Assembly: GCF_002154695.1 (NCBI RefSeq)
Contig: NZ_MTAV01000002.1
Coordinates: 329,021-393,020, forward strand
Reading direction: 5' to 3'
Source of the DNA: Nostoc sp. T09
GTDB lineage: Bacteria; Cyanobacteriota; Cyanobacteriia; Cyanobacteriales; Nostocaceae
DNA: 64,000 nucleotides
Positions within the stretch are counted from its first letter, which is position 1, and the number at the start of each line of letters is the position of its first letter. Shown here piece after piece: positions 63,400 through 64,000 of the stretch. A program made the position numbers and the translations under genes. The notes under the pieces were generated by a model, which worked only from the letters and a program-made list of their open reading frames with translations, searched no databases and was not told the origin of the DNA.

Positions 63400-64000
63400 G
63401 GCTTTGACTTTAGCTCGCGCTTTACTTATCAATAAATTTATCGGGCTAATGATTGCAGCATAAGTCAGTGAAACCGAACTTTAAATGCGGGATTTCTTCT
63501 ACTAAAGCGTTTGAGATAATGCAATTATTTGAAGATTTCAGTAACAATTTAAAAAAATTTGTTCTTAACAAGTGAGTTGTGTTTAAACACGTAGCAGTTT
63601 GTCGTTAACAGTCTATGTACGGAGTCAAGTTTGGGGTTTGATAGTCAAAATATCTGGGCGATGTCTACGACGAGCTACGCCTAGGCATTTGATCAGTCGG
63701 GATTAAAATCGAACCGCCAAGACAAGGCACTGCTTGATGTTAGCGTAGCGGTGAGCCAGTCCGGTGGACGGGTTTCCCGAAGCACTCCGTTGGGCGGGTT
63801 CCCCGACTTGTAGGAAGTGCCGTCGGCATAAAGGAGCCGACGCGTTCGGTCGCCAGACTTGTAGACGCCGGAAGCGGCTTCCCGCAGGGTAGCGACTAGC
63901 GTGAACTGGCGTTCCCCGTAGGGGTACTCTGCGATAACCCCTAGAACACCGATTCAGTAATGCCAAAATCCGAACGTTAGGTGGGATGGGGGAGTGTGGG
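63400..64000. other. Intergenic region with GC-rich repeats at the window end
   Basis: About 600 bases without a convincing gene. The first 300 bases should hold the DUF760 promoter. The rest (63753-63960) is filled by a compound dispersed repeat, and an 87-residue frame across it (63703-63966, minus) is a by-product of the repeat. The sequence continues past the window. Confidence 0.6.
63753..63933. repeat. Dispersed GC-rich repeat, copy 4 (compound)
   Basis: GAGCCAGT (63753-63760), two GGGTT-CCC modules (63770-63780 and GGGTTCCCCGACTTG 63796-63810), an ACTTGTAGACGCC unit, ACTGGCGTT (63905-63913) and a CCCCGTAGGGG palindrome (63915-63925). It is longer and more complex than the other copies, with the same outer ends. 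Confidence 0.8.

Noticed and set aside
63685..63712. Sequence resembling a tRNA T-loop (GGTTCGATTTTAATCC on the minus strand)
   Set aside because: The expected 5-bp T-stem partner and the rest of a cloverleaf are missing.
63703..63966. An 87-residue frame on the minus strand
   Set aside because: It is the translation of the compound GC-rich repeat (Arg/Pro/Gly-rich), with no ribosome site and no family resemblance.

Overview
The window looks like chromosomal DNA of a cyanobacterium, most likely filamentous and Nostocales-like. The evidence is the frequent HIP1 octamer GCGATCGC (e.g. near 10844, 13620, 17873, 22631), a psbY photosystem II gene, an RRM-protein/rpsU pair, a pilMNOQ cluster without pilP, cyanobacterial families (DUF760, a TIGR02652-like protein, a CSP41-like epimerase), and many short tandem heptamer repeats (STRR type) between genes. 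The genus is not determinable by eye. I found no tRNA, rRNA, CRISPR array, transposase or prophage gene.

Region 1 (1-13.1 kb, + strand) is an extracellular polysaccharide locus: a truncated Wzx-like flippase, an acetyltransferase whose start lies in another frame across an A10 run, two methyltransferases, a sugar epimerase, several GT4 and GT2 glycosyltransferases, a Wzy-like polymerase and a Tat-exported parallel beta-helix protein. The stretch 5.7-9.5 kb is visibly AT-rich. Region 2 (13.1-18.5 kb, - strand) holds a YdcF-like protein, the complete dTDP-L-rhamnose set rfbDCAB and a CSP41-like epimerase. Region 3 (18.8-23.5 kb, + strand) has a GT4 enzyme, an initiating sugar-phosphate transferase, and gmd plus fcl for GDP-L-fucose. 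Together these regions supply precursors, initiate, assemble, modify, flip and polymerise a surface polysaccharide. Export (Wza/Wzc) genes are not in the window.

Region 4 (23.6-30.7 kb, - strand) is a multidrug-efflux group: MarR regulator, HlyD/EmrA adaptor, EntS-like MFS and DHA2/EmrB MFS, preceded by an ArnT-like GT39 glycosyltransferase. Region 5 (30.9-38.1 kb) is mixed: a methyltransferase, a lipoprotein, an unrecognised 295-residue protein, a PAP2 phosphatase, a membrane-anchored protein, the RRM/rpsU pair, a CysQ-like phosphatase and a PfkB kinase. Region 6 (38.5-48.8 kb) carries glycogen and stress genes: glgC, a P-loop kinase, a DnaJ-type cochaperone, two tandem GSTs, two peroxiredoxin-family proteins, a glycogen debranching enzyme, map and a cupredoxin. 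Region 7 (48.9-57.5 kb) has a fused M16 peptidase, a VOC protein, a TIGR02652-like protein, a gamma-carbonic-anhydrase-like protein, psbY (short, easily missed), folC and a sugar-binding lipoprotein. Region 8 (57.6-63.4 kb) is pilM-pilN-pilO-pilQ facing a DUF760 gene interrupted by an in-frame TAA.

I do not see a clearly new multi-gene system. The most unusual signals are structural: a dispersed GC-rich repeat family (40.55, 50.90, 53.86, 63.75 kb) with one copy read in frame inside the M16 peptidase; tandem-repeat-like DNA read in frame inside the glycogen debranching enzyme; a poly-A frame break at the acetyltransferase start; and the premature stop in the DUF760 gene. All functional calls come from reading motifs by eye; no database search was run.
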